Source: Pseudomonadota bacterium (lineage in GTDB: Bacteria > Desulfobacterota > Desulfobacteria > Desulfobacterales > Desulfolunaceae). Taken from it: a stretch of 56,951 nt of DNA. The first letter of the stretch is position 1, and the number at the start of each line of letters is the position of its first letter. Under the pieces are notes generated by a model. The model was not told the DNA's origin. It saw only the letters and a list, made by a program, of their open reading frames with translations, and did not search any database. Shown here piece by piece: positions 17,279-25,815 of the stretch. A program made the translations under genes and the position numbers. The DNA is taken from NCBI GenBank assembly GCA_018818835.1, contig JAHIRD010000094.1, positions 1 to 56,951 on the forward strand, written 5' to 3'.

Positions 17279-17492
17279 CATAAGAGGGGTATAGCATGCA
17301 ATGCTGCATGTGAATAAGGGATAATACATTCATTTCATAATTTGATACAGTTGGCATTCGAAGGGGTGACAGGATTTTATTATGTTCCTGTCTGATTGAC
17401 ACTTTCACAAACACCGGAGGCGCCTCTACCTGTTTTGGTAATCGCTCTTGTGACCAGCCAAAGGTATTGATTTATTTGGAGAGTTCGTGTTG

Positions 17493-19229
17493 ATGAAAGT
17501 TCGAGGGTCTGTCTCTGTTGTTAAAGCACTTGAAGATGAAGGGGTTCGATATACATTCGGAATACCCGGAAGCCACAACATCGAACTCTATGATGCCCTC
17601 GAAGACTCAAAGCAAATCCAGGCGATTCTTGTGACCGACGAACAATGCGCATCATTCATGGCCGATGCGGTTTCCCGCACATCGAGCAGCATCGGGGTAG
17701 TCAACACCGTCCCCGGCGCAGGCGTCACCCATGCCCTTTCCGGCATTGCCGAAGCATACATGGACAACATCCCCCTTCTTGTTCTGACCTGCGGAATACG
17801 TAATGATACGGGCAAGTCTTATCAACTCCATGATATTGATCAACTGGCCATCTTAAAACCTGTGTGCAAGGAAGTGTTCCATGTGGTGTCTCCCGAGGAT
17901 ATCTACCATGTGATACGAAACGCCATCCACATCGCAAACTCACGCACACCCGGACCCGTTGCGGTTGAGATTCCCATGAATCATTATCTGCACACCTGCA
18001 ACATCCCGGGATTTGAATACAACAAACCACCCTATGTACCGTCCTCCCCCACGTCCGAAGATCTTTACCGTGCCGCAGAAATGCTCAATGAAGCCAAACG
18101 GCCGGCCATCTATGCCGGTAACGGGGCCAAACACACACCGTTTCTCCTCTATGAACTGGCGGAAAAACTTTGCGCCCCCGTGGTCACCACCATCCAGGGG
18201 AAAGGGGTGTTTCCCGAATCCCATGAGCTGTTTCTCTGGAACGGATTCGGCAAATCAGCCCCGCCATTTGTCCAGAGGATTATGGACCGGTGCGATTGCC
18301 TGCTGGCCATTGGATGCCGGTTCGGAGAAGTTGCCACGGCAAGTTACGGAATCAATCCTCCTGAAAACATGATCCATGTGGACATCAACCCGGAGGTACA
18401 CAACGCCAACTACCATGCCCGCCTGCCCATTGTCTCGGATTCCGGCAGTTTTTTAAGGGCTTTGGCACCACTGACGGAACGCCATGATAAAAATCCTTTT
18501 TTAATTACCGAAATATCAACCGGCCATAAAAAAGTCATTCAACAATGGGAAAGCCAGAAAAGCAAAAAAGGGGTTTCGCCCTGGCATTTTTTCTCCACAC
18601 TTCAAAAATACACTGCCGAAGACACTATTTATACCACAGACAGCGGAAACGGCACCTTTCTGAGTATGGAAATGCTGCGGCTTGAAAAACCGGGCCTCAT
18701 GATCGGCCCCATTGATTATTCCTGCATGGGCTACTCTGTACCTGCAGCCATTGGCGCCAAAATGTGCAACCCTGACCGGGACGTAATCGCTCTAACAGGT
18801 GACGGAGCACTGCTGATGACAGGAATGGAACTTCTCACAGCCTCAAACATGAATGTGGCCCCCGTGGTTTTTGTCCTCCGGGACAGAAACCTGAGCCAGA
18901 TTTCCCAGCTTCAGAAATTCACCTATTCCAGATCAACCTGTACCATTCTGCCGGATTACAGTACACGGGCCTTTGCCAACGCGGTGAACAGCAAGTACTT
19001 TTACATCTCTTCGGATGCCTATGTGGAAAAAACCATTCCCCAGGCCCTCCAGGCAGCCAACGATGGACGCCCTGTGGTGGTGGAAGTGGCCATTGATTAC
19101 GCGTTTAAGACATGGTTTACCAAAGGCGTTTTAAAAACCAATTTCTTGCGCCTTCCATGGAGCGAACGTGTCCGAATGACCATGCGAGCCAGCAAACGAA
19201 GAATTTCCAAAGGTCAGTTCTGGGTATAA
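17493..19229 (+). CDS. Thiamine-diphosphate-dependent enzyme (acetolactate synthase large-subunit-like)
   Basis: Starts GTG 17487, TTG 17490 and ATG 17493 are in frame; GGAGAG lies upstream. ATG gives 578 residues. The fold has three domains: Pyr domain with FGIPGSHNIELYDAL and the cofactor-activating Glu50 (TDEQCASFMAD), a central domain (about 190-330), and the PP domain with GDG at 436-438 and the following RDRNLSQI. The usual NN of this motif is RN. The family includes acetolactate synthase, glyoxylate carboligase, oxalyl-CoA decarboxylase and relatives. No small regulatory subunit and no other branched-chain genes are near, so a catabolic or specialised decarboxylase/ligase role is as likely as acetolactate synthesis. 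Confidence 0.82.
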   Translation: MKVRGSVSVVKALEDEGVRYTFGIPGSHNIELYDALEDSKQIQAILVTDEQCASFMADAVSRTSSSIGVVNTVPGAGVTHALSGIAEAYMDNIPLLVLTCGIRNDTGKSYQLHDIDQLAILKPVCKEVFHVVSPEDIYHVIRNAIHIANSRTPGPVAVEIPMNHYLHTCNIPGFEYNKPPYVPSSPTSEDLYRAAEMLNEAKRPAIYAGNGAKHTPFLLYELAEKLCAPVVTTIQGKGVFPESHELFLWNGFGKSAPPFVQRIMDRCDCLLAIGCRFGEVATASYGINPPENMIHVDINPEVHNANYHARLPIVSDSGSFLRALAPLTERHDKNPFLITEISTGHKKVIQQWESQKSKKGVSPWHFFSTLQKYTAEDTIYTTDSGNGTFLSMEMLRLEKPGLMIGPIDYSCMGYSVPAAIGAKMCNPDRDVIALTGDGALLMTGMELLTASNMNVAPVVFVLRDRNLSQISQLQKFTYSRSTCTILPDYSTRAFANAVNSKYFYISSDAYVEKTIPQALQAANDGRPVVVEVAIDYAFKTWFTKGVLKTNFLRLPWSERVRMTMRASKRRISKGQFWV

Positions 19230-19318
19230 GGGTCCCGGTTAAAAATACAAACCCACAGTGTCCGAATGTTTTTGTTCAACCGATTGACCCCGGAATCCAT
19301 ATCATAAAATCCAAAAAA

Positions 19319-19372
19319 GAACGTCCGGCCAAACACTATAACGCCGCATATGGGACTTTTTACGACGTCATC
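19319..19372 (+). repeat. MITE-like element, right-half copy
   Basis: These 54 bases match 13117-13170 with two differences (52/54). They end in GGACTTTTTACGACG followed by TCATC. No left arm is present, so it is a partial or truncated copy. Confidence 0.75.
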
Positions 19373-19395
19373 ATCGTTGGATGATAAAATCTTCA

Positions 19396-19449
19396 TACGT
19401 CCTATATGTCTTATAGGTCCCATAAGACATATAGGACCCATAGAACTTA
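19396..19449. repeat. 9-bp tandem repeat, site 2, with 16-bp palindrome
   Basis: Six 9-bp units: TACGTCCTA, TATGTCTTA, TAGGTCCCA, TAAGACATA, TAGGACCCA, TAGAACTTA. Within them GTCCTATATGTCTTAT (19399-19414) and its exact reverse complement (19422-19437) form a 16-bp stem with a 7-nt loop. The array can therefore fold as a strong hairpin on either strand and may serve as a bidirectional terminator or binding site. Confidence 0.75.
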
Positions 19450-19605
19450 TGTCATTTTCTCCCGGAATTTATTTGGGTATTGATTTCAAACCGAATGTAT
19501 GAATTACTGCTATTTAACGAGAGTTAAATAACAGCCTTATTATTCCGGTATTATATCATGTCATTCCATTGATATATAGGCCAAAACACCTGTGGAGAGT
19601 TATGC

Positions 19606-20481
19606 ATGAGTCTGTTTAAAAAATTCATCCCGGCAGATCCGTCTCGAATTAGTATCACAGCCCATCTCACCGGATATTCCTGGTACGCCAGGAACATGTC
19701 CCATGAGTCCCTGGTGACACGACGGGGGAGGCTCCTCTATTATCTCTTTTTGCCCTGGATGTGGATTGGCCGAAAAGTATTCGGACTGTCTGATCTGATT
19801 TCAGGACTTGAGCAGAGGCACCTGATTATAGACTGCCTTTTAGAAAAAGCCGTTCGTGAAAATGGAGTCAGACAGATCGTGGAGCTTGCCTGCGGCTTTT
19901 CCCCCCGGGGCTACCGTTTCATGGAGAACCATCAGGACATGGGCATTACCTATATCGAAGCAGACCTTCCCAACATGGCCAATCGAAAATACAATGTCCT
20001 TAAAAAAGCAGGCCTTTTGTCCAAGGGTCATAAAATCATTCCCTGCAATATCCTGATTGATGAGGGGGAGCTTTGCCTGAAAAACCTGGCAGCCAAGTAT
20101 CTGGACCCCACTGTTCCCACCGTGGTGATCACAGAAGGCATTATCAATTATTTTGATCCGAAAACCATAAAAGGGGTATGGCGACGCATCGGTGAGATCT
20201 TCAATGAAGGATCAGGTGGGATATACCTGACGGACAACCTACCCTTACAAAAAGAGCATGCATGCTTTGTCCTTCTGGATATGTTTATAAAGATCATGGG
20301 GGTGTTGTCCCGGGGCAAGCTTTTTTATCATTTTCAGTCCGACGATGAGGCTAAGGCGACATTTAAAAGCCTTGACTTCAGCACGATCAACACCTACAGG
20401 CCCGAATATTTCTATAAAACCCTTCCCATACCCCAAAGCCGTCTCCCCGGTTTCATCCGGGTCATCGAAGCAAGCATCTGA
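19606..20481 (+). CDS. Class I SAM-dependent methyltransferase, LCMT/Ppm1-like
   Basis: This 291-residue protein has GGAGAG before its ATG. Motif I is IVELACGFSPRG (near residue 88) and the ribose-binding acidic residue lies in YIEADLP. VVITEGIINYFDP resembles the motif of the leucine carboxyl methyltransferase family, in which the bacterial members modify unknown small molecules or proteins. Part of the N-terminus is hydrophobic (LLYYLFLPWMWIGRKVFG), which may rest on the membrane. It stands alone between a repeat array and a convergent kinase gene, so context gives no substrate. Confidence 0.75.
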   Translation: MSLFKKFIPADPSRISITAHLTGYSWYARNMSHESLVTRRGRLLYYLFLPWMWIGRKVFGLSDLISGLEQRHLIIDCLLEKAVRENGVRQIVELACGFSPRGYRFMENHQDMGITYIEADLPNMANRKYNVLKKAGLLSKGHKIIPCNILIDEGELCLKNLAAKYLDPTVPTVVITEGIINYFDPKTIKGVWRRIGEIFNEGSGGIYLTDNLPLQKEHACFVLLDMFIKIMGVLSRGKLFYHFQSDDEAKATFKSLDFSTINTYRPEYFYKTLPIPQSRLPGFIRVIEASI

Positions 20482-20557
20482 CCCCTATGACCTTGGACTA
20501 TAAGCTGTCTCAAAATCAATTTGTTTTTAGATAACCGGTCATATTTTTATAGCCTAC

Positions 20558-23554
20558 CTATTTCCCGGCATCCAGTGCCGAACGGATGGCGTCTGCCAGA
20601 TCCTTTCCGGGAACCGGTTTGATCAGGATATCCACAATGCCAATGTCCCGGGTTCTCTGGTCCGGGAGATAGGTGTTGTAGCCTGTACAAAGAATCACCG
20701 GGAGATCCGGGCGGTTGGCATAAATCTGTTCGGCAAGTCGCTCGCCCGAAATATGGGGCATGGTCAGGTCAGTGACCACGATATCGAAATCCTGGGGGTT
20801 TTCAAGAAACAGCCCCAGTGCCATCTGGCCATCGTTGGCAATGCTGACCGTGTAACCCAACTCACCCAGAATTTCCTCGGCCAATTCAGTGATATCCTCA
20901 TCATCATCCACAAAAAGAATACGCTCCTTGCCCCTGGCCGAGATTATATCACGGTCATCATCAATATTTTTTACCGGGTTTTCCGCGGCAGGAAGAATAA
21001 TTTCAAAGCAGGTGCCCTTGCCCAGTGTACTTTTGACCTTGATCTTGCCCCCACAACTCAAGACAATGCCATGGACCACAGCGAGCCCCATTCCCGTGCC
21101 CTTGCCAACGTCTTTGGTCGTAAAATAAGGATCAAAGATCTTGTCCAGAATATTCTTATCCATTCCGCTACCTGAGTCTTCAACGGTCAAACGGATATAG
21201 ATGCCCGGAGGCAGGTTCATGGCTTGTGCATTGGCGAGATCCAGAGGATACCTTGAAAGACCGATTCGGCATTCCCCGCCCGTGCTTTCCATGGCATGGG
21301 CCGCATTGGAGCACAGATTGATAATCACCTGATGGATCTGGACAGGGTCTGCCATCACCGAGGGGACATTGTCTTGGAACTCGGGGATAAGGCGAATATC
21401 CGAAGGCAGGGTCACCTTCAAAAGGTTCAATGCCTCCATGATAATGGGAGCCATTTGAAGCGACAACTTGTTATAATCGTTCTGCCTGCTGAAGGCCAGA
21501 ATCTGGGCAACCATTCCCTTGGCCCTGAAACTGGCCTTTTCAATGCGTGACAGTTTTTCATGGGCCTGGGTGTTTTCCTCGGTGATATAAAGCCTGGCCA
21601 GTTGCGCATATCCCAGGATGGCCATCAGAATATTGTTAAAATCGTGGGCAATCCCTCCTGCCAGAACTCCGATGGATTCCATTTTCTGGGCCTGCATCAG
21701 TTTGGCTTCCAGATTTTTTTTCTCTATTTCGGCTTTTTTCCTCTCCGTGATATCCCTGGATACACCGATCAGACTTAAGGGGCCCTGTTCGCTGTTCAGC
21801 AGATGGGACGAGACTTCCACCCACACATGGGTGCCGTCTTTACGGATATGCTCCAGTTCCATGGTCAGGGGTGTATCCATGTTCAACAGTTGGTCATTAC
21901 CCAGAACATTGATTCTAACTTTTTTAATGAACTCAAATGATTCCTGGGTCAACAACTGCTCTACGCTCATGTGCATAATCTCCCGAACCGTGTATCCCAG
22001 AAGACCTTTTACCGATGGGCTCATATAACTGAATGTCAACTCGTTTATCCACAGCACCCAGATGGTGTCCTTGACATTATCCGCCAGTAGTTTGTATTGT
22101 TCACGGCTTTTCTTGATCGTCTCTTCAGCCTTCTTCCTCTCGGAAATCTCCTCGGACAGTTTCAGGGTTTTATCCTCCAGCAAATCCTTGAGGGCTGAAA
22201 TATCTCTGAAAACCATGGCATTGTACAAGGAGATGGAAACGATACCCGACAAGCGATCGATAAAACGGACTTCGGAATTGGTCATCAGGCGATTCAGGTA
22301 TTCATCCTTGAGGAAAGCGATACTCAAAAGCCGTTCGTGCTGGGCCAGGGGAACCAGATACTGGGCATTCTGCTGATCAAAAAGGGCTGTCAGCTCTTCT
22401 TTCATGGCATCGAACCGGGGATGGGTTTCAACCATATTGCGGTCAATCATATGATTATCGGCCAGAAGCCATGTTCCCAGAGTTAAGGACAAGGACAGGC
22501 GTTGGCCCTTTGCATTTTCAAAAGCCCCTTTATCTTCACCGGGAAGAAAAAAGTCCACATCACTGAAGGCCAGATACGTGATCATAAGACTGCGAAACTC
22601 GTCGATGAGGTCTTTGACATTTTTTAAAAAAAGAAAACTCTTGAAAAATGATGTTTCCATTTTTTTCAAATCATATCCGTCTGCATTTAGAGCCCGGCCC
22701 ACCAATGTCTGAATTTTCAGCACAAACTGAAAATTCAAAATAAACCATGCCATAAGGCCTACAAACGCCCAGGGGGTTGAAAGGACTCCCAGATGGGTTC
22801 GAATAATCACAAATAAAATAATGTTGGGCAGAATGGTCAGAATAAAAACCGTAAACCAGATAATGGCGATGTGAAACATGGACCGGATGCCCAAAATCCG
22901 GTACCGGAGTAAACCGTAACCCAGAAAACCCAAGGGAATGAAAATGAAATAGCCCGGAGGGTAAACATCATATCCCATCATGGGAAGAACGGATAACATG
23001 GTGATCACAGCCGAGGAAACATAGGCAAAACGGGTATATCTGATCTTCATTGCAAGAACCAGATTGCCCTCCTTTTTCAATCGGGAGGCCACCAGATAGA
23101 TCACATAAAAAACCGTTGCAAGTGCAAAGAGTAGAAAAACAAAAAAAAGAGGGCCGGCCTGAGCGAAATACCCCCAGTCGTATTTTTTCACTCCCGTGAT
23201 ATAGAGCCTTGAAAAAACGCTAAGTGAAAAAATGACGCTAAGAAAGACCGTGCCCAGAACCATTTTTCTTTGCTTGAGCCCGAGAACCCTGTGAAAAAAA
23301 AGTATATGGACCAGGGGTAGATACACAATAAAAAAATGGGTTATACGCTCCAGCATTAAAATCCTGCCCTCATCCTCAATGAAATGCTGGACCACATAAC
23401 TCATGGAAAGCACAGCCCATGATAAGCAGATCAAGGCCATCAAGACATTTTCCAATTTCAGACGAACCCGAAAAATACCCATGGCAGCAATATAGACCGC
23501 AGAGACGATACTTATAATCGGACAAATTAAATATATGGGTGAAAAATCATTCAT
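20558..23554 (-). CDS. Hybrid sensor histidine kinase, 7TM-GAF/PAS-HisKA-HATPase-REC
   Basis: This 998-residue protein has seven or eight hydrophobic segments within residues 1-285, resembling the histidine-kinase 7TM sensor unit. A GAF-like region follows (about 300-450), then a coiled coil and a PAS domain (about 480-610, with YMSPSVKGLLGYTVREI). The HisKA domain carries His637 in GGIAHDFNN. The HATPase domain reads NLCSNAAHAM, DSGSGMD and GKGTGMGL. A C-terminal receiver holds Asp929 in VTDLTMPH and the conserved Lys in LIKPVP. The GGIAHDFNNIL type of dimerisation box is typical of hybrid kinases in this phylum. It senses an unknown signal through the membrane unit. No response regulator or Hpt gene is adjacent, so its output must act elsewhere. 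Confidence 0.92.
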   Translation of the reverse strand: MNDFSPIYLICPIISIVSAVYIAAMGIFRVRLKLENVLMALICLSWAVLSMSYVVQHFIEDEGRILMLERITHFFIVYLPLVHILFFHRVLGLKQRKMVLGTVFLSVIFSLSVFSRLYITGVKKYDWGYFAQAGPLFFVFLLFALATVFYVIYLVASRLKKEGNLVLAMKIRYTRFAYVSSAVITMLSVLPMMGYDVYPPGYFIFIPLGFLGYGLLRYRILGIRSMFHIAIIWFTVFILTILPNIILFVIIRTHLGVLSTPWAFVGLMAWFILNFQFVLKIQTLVGRALNADGYDLKKMETSFFKSFLFLKNVKDLIDEFRSLMITYLAFSDVDFFLPGEDKGAFENAKGQRLSLSLTLGTWLLADNHMIDRNMVETHPRFDAMKEELTALFDQQNAQYLVPLAQHERLLSIAFLKDEYLNRLMTNSEVRFIDRLSGIVSISLYNAMVFRDISALKDLLEDKTLKLSEEISERKKAEETIKKSREQYKLLADNVKDTIWVLWINELTFSYMSPSVKGLLGYTVREIMHMSVEQLLTQESFEFIKKVRINVLGNDQLLNMDTPLTMELEHIRKDGTHVWVEVSSHLLNSEQGPLSLIGVSRDITERKKAEIEKKNLEAKLMQAQKMESIGVLAGGIAHDFNNILMAILGYAQLARLYITEENTQAHEKLSRIEKASFRAKGMVAQILAFSRQNDYNKLSLQMAPIIMEALNLLKVTLPSDIRLIPEFQDNVPSVMADPVQIHQVIINLCSNAAHAMESTGGECRIGLSRYPLDLANAQAMNLPPGIYIRLTVEDSGSGMDKNILDKIFDPYFTTKDVGKGTGMGLAVVHGIVLSCGGKIKVKSTLGKGTCFEIILPAAENPVKNIDDDRDIISARGKERILFVDDDEDITELAEEILGELGYTVSIANDGQMALGLFLENPQDFDIVVTDLTMPHISGERLAEQIYANRPDLPVILCTGYNTYLPDQRTRDIGIVDILIKPVPGKDLADAIRSALDAGK

Positions 23555-23719
23555 AAGGATTGTTTTCTTGTTGGGAAGGTCATTTATATTCTATTAGAAT
23601 GTCAACAATACCAGTATCATACAAGTAAATCGAACATATCTTATATGCGTCATACAAATCATACATCATATCGGTAAAACCTGCATTTTTCTTTAGAACT
23701 GCGTCCTCAGGAATTATTA

Positions 23720-24712
23720 TCAGTGCCTCAAATGGCAAGAAACAAGACATCCTGACAATGATTTAAGCTCCGGCACCTGGGATTTGCAGATGGTTTCCGC
23801 TTCCGGGCAACGTGGATGAAAAGGGCACCCCGAAGGAGGTGACATCGGCGAAGGGGTTTCACCTTTGATAACCCGTTTTTTCCCCTGTTTCCCCGGAACA
23901 GGAACCGCGTCAATCAGGGCCTGGGTATACGGGTGAAGAGGGGTATGGATGATGGCGGATACAGATCCGTATTCAACCACTTTTCCCAGATACATCACCG
24001 CAATATGATCGGCAATATGACTGACCACCGACAGATCATGGGAGATAAACAGATAGGACTGCCCATATTTCTCCTGGAGATCAATCAAAAGGTTCACCAC
24101 CTGGGCCTGGACCGACACATCCAGGGCGCTGACCGCCTCATCACAGACAATAAAGTCCGGTCTCATGGACAAGGCCCTTGCGATGCTGATCCTCTGGCAC
24201 TGCCCGCCTGAAAATTCATGGGGATAGCGGAACAGGGCGTCCCCGGACAATCCCACTTCCTTGAGAAGTGAAAGCCCTTTCTCATCGCACTCCCTGGCGT
24301 TTGAAAGCTGAAAGGCTTTCATACCCTCGGTGACGCTGTCCAGAACGGACATCCGGGGGTTCAATGAGGATAAGGGATCCTGGAACACCATCTGCATTCG
24401 ACGTCGGACATCCCTCAAGACGTTCCCCGTGAGACCATGCAGATTCGTTCCATCAAAAAAAATCTCACCGCCATGGATACGTTCAAGGCCCAGAAGGCTC
24501 CGACCCAGGGTGGTCTTACCGCAGCCGGACTCCCCTACAAGGCCCAGTGTTTCACCTTTTCCGATCACCAGGGACACTCCGTCCACGGCTTTGACATGGC
24601 CCACAGTTCTGGACAGGATCCCGCGCTTGACCGGAAACCAGGTTTCAAGGTTTCGGATATCCAGTAATTTATTTTCAACCATGGTGCTTTGTTTCCGCTG
24701 TTCAGAGGCCAT
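23720..24712 (-). CDS. Oligopeptide ABC transporter ATP-binding protein (OppF/DppF-like)
   Basis: The frame is open further upstream, but the ATG at 24712 has a strong AAGGAGG six bases ahead and gives 330 residues. It overlaps the last codons of the OppD-like gene by 11 bases. ABC motifs: GESGCGKTT Walker A, FSGGQCQRISIARAL signature, DFIVCDEAVSALD Walker B. The C-terminal oligo_HPY element has cysteines in CPFHPRCPEAETIC, as in OppD/OppF proteins whose tail may bind an Fe-S cluster. Together with the gene upstream it forms the ATPase pair of the transporter. E. coli YejF is a fusion of the two; here they are separate. Confidence 0.92.
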   Translation of the reverse strand: MASEQRKQSTMVENKLLDIRNLETWFPVKRGILSRTVGHVKAVDGVSLVIGKGETLGLVGESGCGKTTLGRSLLGLERIHGGEIFFDGTNLHGLTGNVLRDVRRRMQMVFQDPLSSLNPRMSVLDSVTEGMKAFQLSNARECDEKGLSLLKEVGLSGDALFRYPHEFSGGQCQRISIARALSMRPDFIVCDEAVSALDVSVQAQVVNLLIDLQEKYGQSYLFISHDLSVVSHIADHIAVMYLGKVVEYGSVSAIIHTPLHPYTQALIDAVPVPGKQGKKRVIKGETPSPMSPPSGCPFHPRCPEAETICKSQVPELKSLSGCLVSCHLRH

Positions 24713-25706
24713 GGGTCCCCTCCTTTTGCTCGGGTACCAGAAGAAAACAGGATGCCCGGTGGGTCTTTGAAAGATGAACCGATTCCGGAGACTCTTTTTC
24801 ACACCGGTCAAAGGCATGGGGGCAGCGATCATTAAACCGGCAACCCTTTGGATAATCAAGGGCCGAGGGAACCTGTCCCCGGATAGAAGGCAACCGCTTG
24901 CCCGTTCCTGCACCCAGGCTGGGAATGGATTTTAAAAGACCCTCGGTATAGGGATGGGCCGGATGGGAAAAAATCTCATCCTTCAGGCCCTCCTCCACCA
25001 ACTGGGAGGCATACATCACCAGGACCCTGTCACACATTTCCCAAACCACCCCCATATCATGGGTAATCAAAAGCATGGCACTGTCGTTCTTTTTCATGTC
25101 CCTGATAAGATTAAAAACCTGGGCCTGGATGGTCACATCAAGGGCTGTTGTGGGTTCGTCCGCAATCATCAGATCCGGCTCCTGAATCAGGGCCATGGCG
25201 ATCATGACCCTCTGCTGCATGCCCCCGGAAAGCTGGTGGGGATACACGAACATCCTCTCTTTGGCATCGGGGATTTTCACGTTGGCAAGCCAGGATTCTG
25301 CTGTGGCCCATGCCTCCTTGAAAGAAAGGTTCCGGTGCATCCGAAGGGCCTCCACCAGCTGATTGCCCACCCGATGAAGGGGGGAAAGGGCAGTTCCGGG
25401 ATCCTGGAAAATCACCCCGATTTCCTTGCCCCGGATCTTTCTCATGTCCCGGATATTCATTTTTAAAAGATCCCTGCCTTTGAAACGGATCTCACCGTGT
25501 TCGACCTGTGACGGTGGCGATGGAACAAGGCGGGGAATACTCATGGCTGTTACGGATTTTCCGGCCCCGGATTCACCCACAAGCCCCACGGTTTCCCCGT
25601 AATCAACCGAAAAAGACAGGTCATCCACAGCAAGGACTCGCCCATCATCCGTCTTGAAGGTCACGGTCAGATTTTTTATGTCGAGGAGCTTTTCCGTCAT
25701 AATCAT
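24702..25706 (-). CDS. Oligopeptide ABC transporter ATP-binding protein (OppD/DppD-like)
   Basis: 334 residues from the ATG at 25706; a second ATG at 25700 is equally possible and no strong ribosome site separates them. Motifs: GESGAGKS Walker A, LSGGMQQRVMIAMAL signature, DLMIADEPTTALD Walker B and the oligo_HPY tail with CRFNDRCPHAFDRC. It energises peptide import with the OppF-like protein, binding the cytoplasmic loops of the two permeases encoded upstream. A 109-base gap with the third 9-bp tandem array separates it from the permease gene. Confidence 0.92.
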   Translation of the reverse strand: MIMTEKLLDIKNLTVTFKTDDGRVLAVDDLSFSVDYGETVGLVGESGAGKSVTAMSIPRLVPSPPSQVEHGEIRFKGRDLLKMNIRDMRKIRGKEIGVIFQDPGTALSPLHRVGNQLVEALRMHRNLSFKEAWATAESWLANVKIPDAKERMFVYPHQLSGGMQQRVMIAMALIQEPDLMIADEPTTALDVTIQAQVFNLIRDMKKNDSAMLLITHDMGVVWEMCDRVLVMYASQLVEEGLKDEIFSHPAHPYTEGLLKSIPSLGAGTGKRLPSIRGQVPSALDYPKGCRFNDRCPHAFDRCEKESPESVHLSKTHRASCFLLVPEQKEGTHGL

Positions 25707-25750
25707 CGTTGCTTCATGATAAATTTGTTTTCATTTTTATGGATGTTATT

Positions 25751-25786
25751 GGAACTTATTAGTCCCATAGGTCCTATAGGTCCCAT
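25751..25786. repeat. 9-bp tandem repeat, site 3
   Basis: Units GGAACTTAT, TAGTCCCAT, AGGTCCTAT and AGGTCCCAT run with a 9-bp period between the permease and ATPase genes of the transporter. Same family as 8872 and 19396. Confidence 0.7.
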
Positions 25787-25815
25787 ATCATTTCAAGTAT
25801 TTTATATATGCCCCC

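Larger units (their letters stand above)
19230..19605. other. Repeat-bearing intergenic region
   Basis: This 376-bp gap holds a half copy of the MITE-like element (19319-19372) and the longest 9-bp tandem array (19396-19449). The rest is AT-rich and holds the promoter side of the methyltransferase gene, whose ATG is preceded by GGAGAG. An open frame crossing 19112-19384 encodes the same ERPAKHYNAAYGTFYD peptide seen at 13.1 kb and is repeat-derived. Confidence 0.6.

Noticed and set aside
17250-17486. TPP riboswitch or T-box before the ThDP enzyme
   Set aside because: The leader has hairpins, but the conserved CUGAGA / ACCUGAUCUGG boxes and T-box sequence were not found.
19112-19384. 90-codon plus-strand frame after the ThDP enzyme
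   Set aside because: It overlaps the real gene in another frame and then runs through the repeat copy.
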